In this document: positions 60,693 through 64,000 of the stretch, piece by piece | Numbering within the stretch: the first letter of the stretch is position 1 | Layout: each line of letters opens with the position of its first letter | Assembly: GCA_024138025.1 (NCBI GenBank) | Contig: JAMXBD010002795.1 | Location: 98,460-162,459, forward strand | Length of the DNA stretch: 64,000 nt | DNA from: Combretum micranthum | Taxonomy: Eukaryota > Streptophyta > Magnoliopsida > Myrtales > Combretaceae | Reading direction: 5' to 3' | Notes under the pieces: model-generated | What the model was told of the DNA's origin: nothing | The model's database searches: none | Seen by the model: only the letters and a program-made list of their open reading frames with translations | Program-made: the position numbers and the translations under genes

Positions 60693-62509
60693 TATTTAAA
60701 ATTAAAAAAAGTAGGGGGCAAAAAAAGAAATAAGAACGTATGATATTGAAAATTCAAACTAACTTCATATTAATTCTATGTAAATTAGGGAAATTAATTT
60801 TTATTTACAGCATTTAATGTGCTACTTAGGTTGGTGGACTACTTGAAATCTACCATACAACTTTTTATTCTTATTTTGTACTTTATACCTAGTAAAACTT
60901 TGGGGTATAGGTTATTTGTGAAACATGTGTTTAAGTTTTTTCCTTTTTTTTTTAATTAAATTTTAAGTTTATAGTAATATGTGCATTTTATTTAATATGA
61001 AGCTATATTTTCATATATTTAGAAACAATCCATAGAGAAAAGACATATTTTGTAAATATCATAAGTTGTGTGATATGCAATATTTTATTTATGTAGGATA
61101 GTAGAAATAACTTATGCCAGGAAGATTTGTAATATCACCCATAAAAAGTGAAGAATACAAAATAAAATAAATGAAGTGATTATCCCGTTGCTTTTATAAT
61201 TTTTTTTTCCACATCTTAGATTCACTTCTATGGAAAGAGGAAAAAAAAAAAACTATACAAAATTAAAGAGTAAAATAATGAAACTACTTTTCTTACGTTA
61301 AGGGTTCAAAATGGAATGAAAATGGGAAAGTAAGATAAGAAGGTAAAAAATCATGATATGAGAGGAAACAGTAGGAAAAAAAAAAAGATACATTTTATGT
61401 AAGTAGCACTTTATTTAAGGTTTTTCATATTAAGTACGGGTTCTTTTTTTTTTTTTTCAATTTTTCTTTTCTAAAACATGTATAACATAAAAAAGTATTT
61501 ATAATTAATAAGTAAGAGATAGAATACCTGAATCCTATACTCTATAGTGTTGATAGATGATGAAAATCTTATGTTGATATCTTGTTTTGTGAGAAGAAGT
61601 TTTAAGAAATCTATATTTGCGCTCTATCCTATGACCTTGATCTTACTAGGTTGAGTATAATACAAGTGGATATGTTATACAACAGGTCTATCCACTCATC
61701 CTTATATGCTATATTACTAATATAAAAAAAAAAAATGTTTAAAATATGTCTGACTTGCTTTATATATTAATTATATATATATTATTAAAAGGAAAGTTTC
61801 ATTTCTAATTATACAAAACTAGTTTTTACCTTTTAATTTTCTTTATAATATCTAAATTTTGTTGTTTATAGAGTTAATGTTATAATATAAGTATGATGTG
61901 TTGTGTATGAATAAATGTATATTTTGAGAACTCTTCAAGAAATGGAAGGATTACATGATTCTTAGCTCTCATTTTCTTATAAGCCCCATATGTTTTAAAG
62001 AAATTCTCTTGTCAAGAGAAAAAAAAAAAATATATTTTTGAAAATGGCTGTTTTTATGTGCTTGGTTGTGTTTTGTAAAAATATATTAAAAAGGCTTTTC
62101 AATGTTTGAAATCAATTTTACATGAAATATAGCAAAGTGTATAAATAAAGTATTATTTATTGTGGATAGTTTGTTTAGAAAACGATTTTCAATAAAAAGG
62201 GTGAAACACATGTCTAGCGTAATTTTTTTTTAAATACTCAAATACAAATTATAAAAAAAAAATACAAAATTAGTACCACTATATCGTATGTTGGAGTAGA
62301 GATACCGTTAATTTTACTTGTATCGCATCTATATTAGCGATATATCGAGTTAGGTGTGCAAACTTTTAGAAGTTTGTGCATACATATAGGTGAGACGATA
62401 CTTGTATCACATTTAGGATTGGCGATACCCTATATTCATTTGATTTGATGGAGAGAGGAGAGTGTAAGCTCCTAGATTTTATGCTACGCTTATGCTTAAA
62501 CCGTAAATC
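60693..62509. other. AT-rich intergenic stretch
   Basis: About 1.8 kb of low-complexity AT-rich sequence with several A or T runs of 10 or more. Near 62270-62430 there is a pair of phrases built on gatac...gtatcgcat and gcgatatatcga/gcgatacc, a weak local repeat. No gene is supported. Confidence 0.4.
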
Positions 62510-64000
62510 GGAGGTTAATCGAAACCTAAAGTCAATAAATTTATATCAAACCCTAGTAGATTTAGATCCGATAATTCTGCGCTCTTAACCCTAAATAATG
62601 GAATTGAGATAATCATGGATAATAGTTTGTAATAAAATAGGGAAACTTCAAAATATCAGATTCGTTAATTTTTAGTATGTTTTGGATCCAAAGGGATCAG
62701 TTTTCGAAAACCGTGCCTTGATACGCCGGACTGTAAAAATATTCTGATAATACCGTTAGATTTGCAAAAACAAGGATTTTAAAAATATCAATTTTATAAT
62801 TTTTCAATATCTAAAAATATCAAATATGGCTTAATTACGCATATTTTCTTTACTATTGGTATTAACTTGTCTTATCTACTATTCATAGTACTATTCTACA
62901 TTATTCATTACTATTCACCTATTTATACTTTTCTACACCTATTTTAAACTCTACCATACCTATTTCTTATTTTTTACTTTTCTCATACATCTTTAATCAC
63001 ATTATATCTTACCAATTATTACTTTTAATTAACAAAAATACAAAAACAAATATCTCTCCCCCTCTCTTCCCTCTAAATCGGTGCCCCTCTCCTCATATAC
63101 ACACATATATTTTTCTTTTTCAATTTATTTTATTCACACAATTTTCCCTTCTCAAACCTCCATAAATACCCAATCTCCCTCCATTTCTTTCACATACTCA
63201 TCTACATTAACAAAACTCTCCCAAAATTACTACTCAAATTCTCTCTCCAAAAAGCTCTCCCATATGCATGCATGATTATGTTTATTGTTGTCTTAATAAG
63301 AATAAAAAGATTCTTTCTTAAGTAAAAGAAAATAAGCTCCACTTATTTTAAAAATATAATTTTATCACCTAGGAAAAGTTTCATTAAAGTTTAGAAACTT
63401 TATGTCAACAAAATGCTTTTTAAAGAATTTTAGACAAAGGTCATCATAGACTTTATATCAATAACATATAAGGATTTTCAACAGTAAACCAAGAAATTCT
63501 TTACTAATTTTAAACTACCATTAAAAAAAAAACCTTAACATTAATAATACTTTGCTATAGAATTTTTCTTAAAAACTTGGTTATAAAATTCTCACTAATA
63601 TTTTGATAAGTACAAAGAACAAAACAAGTTTTTCAAAATAAGTTCAAACCAACTCACCAAGTAAAGTTTACGTAGGGAATAAAATTTGTAGATAACTTGG
63701 AAAGACTAAAACTTTTGAAACTAAATTATCTTTTAAGATTTAAGGAAAAATATATTATATCACATATTTAATGACTCAAGAATCTTTAGTTTTAATTCCA
63801 AACAACTTAAAATAGTTTTGTCAACTTTCATTTTTCAACTAGTAAGACAAATTGTTTTATGAAAAATCATTAATTAAGACAACATCATTTATAATCATGT
63901 GTATAATATGAGTTGCATATATATTAAAAGGATTTTTCATCTATATTTATATGTTTGCTATGGGATTTTTGGTTGATAAAAGTTTGGAAAAATCATGTTT
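62510..64000 (+). repeat. Long-LTR-family copy, truncated on the left and running off the window
   Basis: It aligns with 13376 onward of the middle solo LTR and 28650 onward of the intact copy. Landmarks are aattctgcgctcttaaccct, ggatccaaagggatcagttttcg, a ccataaatacccaatctcc TATA region at about 63162, and tataatatgagttgcatatat near 63903 (compare 19297). The first few hundred bases of the family, including the TG end, are absent. An internal part after about 63275 is also missing compared with the other copies. Confidence 0.7.

Noticed and set aside
1..64000. CRISPR arrays, bacterial operons, rRNA or tRNA genes
   Set aside because: No regularly spaced short repeats with unique spacers and no recognisable rRNA or tRNA were seen; the tandem arrays present have no spacers and the gene structure is plant nuclear.

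Overview
This is nuclear DNA from a flowering plant, almost certainly a eudicot. It is AT-rich, has GT-AG introns, carries two plant-type protein genes, and is otherwise packed with plant transposable elements. There is no operon-like structure, rRNA, tRNA or CRISPR array. I see no new biochemical system. The interest lies in unusually clear nested transposon architecture, and in a SUMO-protease gene whose catalytic-cysteine exon is separated from the rest of the gene by a 10.3-kb transposon-filled intron.

Genes. (1) 4704-7216, plus strand, two exons: an equilibrative nucleoside transporter (ENT1-like), intact except for one missing base near 6837. (2) 36446-59455, plus strand, about 14 exons: a C48-family ubiquitin-like-specific protease of the OTS1/OTS2 (ULP1D/ULP1C) type. 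The whole catalytic set (His, Asp, Gln, Cys) is visible, but at least three single-base frame breaks occur. The two genes are unrelated in function. Isolated one-base indels in otherwise clean exons of both suggest either consensus errors or very recent decay.

Repeats. One family of long TG...CA units (3.4-4.6 kb, no internal region, read here as solo LTRs) dominates. Four copies have exact 5-bp target duplications: 11323-22866 (minus, GTTTA), 12881-20879 (plus, TGTAC), 13824-17245 (minus, ATACA) and 28174-32468 (plus, TCTTG). The first three are nested inside one another with alternating orientation. Truncated copies lie at about 2084-3757, 26330-26995 and 62510-64000. A second LTR family occurs at about 1061-2078 and 24161-26146. 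A decayed minus-strand Ty3/gypsy pol of Tat/Athila type runs from 34010 to 26996, interrupted by a solo LTR and a hAT element. Non-autonomous hAT elements with 8-bp duplications lie at 8136-8668, 27279-27927, 34509-35408 and 51529-52916. Mutator-like MITEs lie at 9728-10058, 49137-49411, about 49918-50150 and about 60485-60692.

Inside the last large intron of the protease gene sits a complete but dead Ty1-copia element (50346-56520, TSD CTATC, 154-bp LTRs). It itself contains a 1388-bp hAT element and a 394-bp insert next to the reverse-transcriptase YVDD box. Coordinates given with exact target duplications are firm. Those marked approximate were judged by eye from internal similarity.
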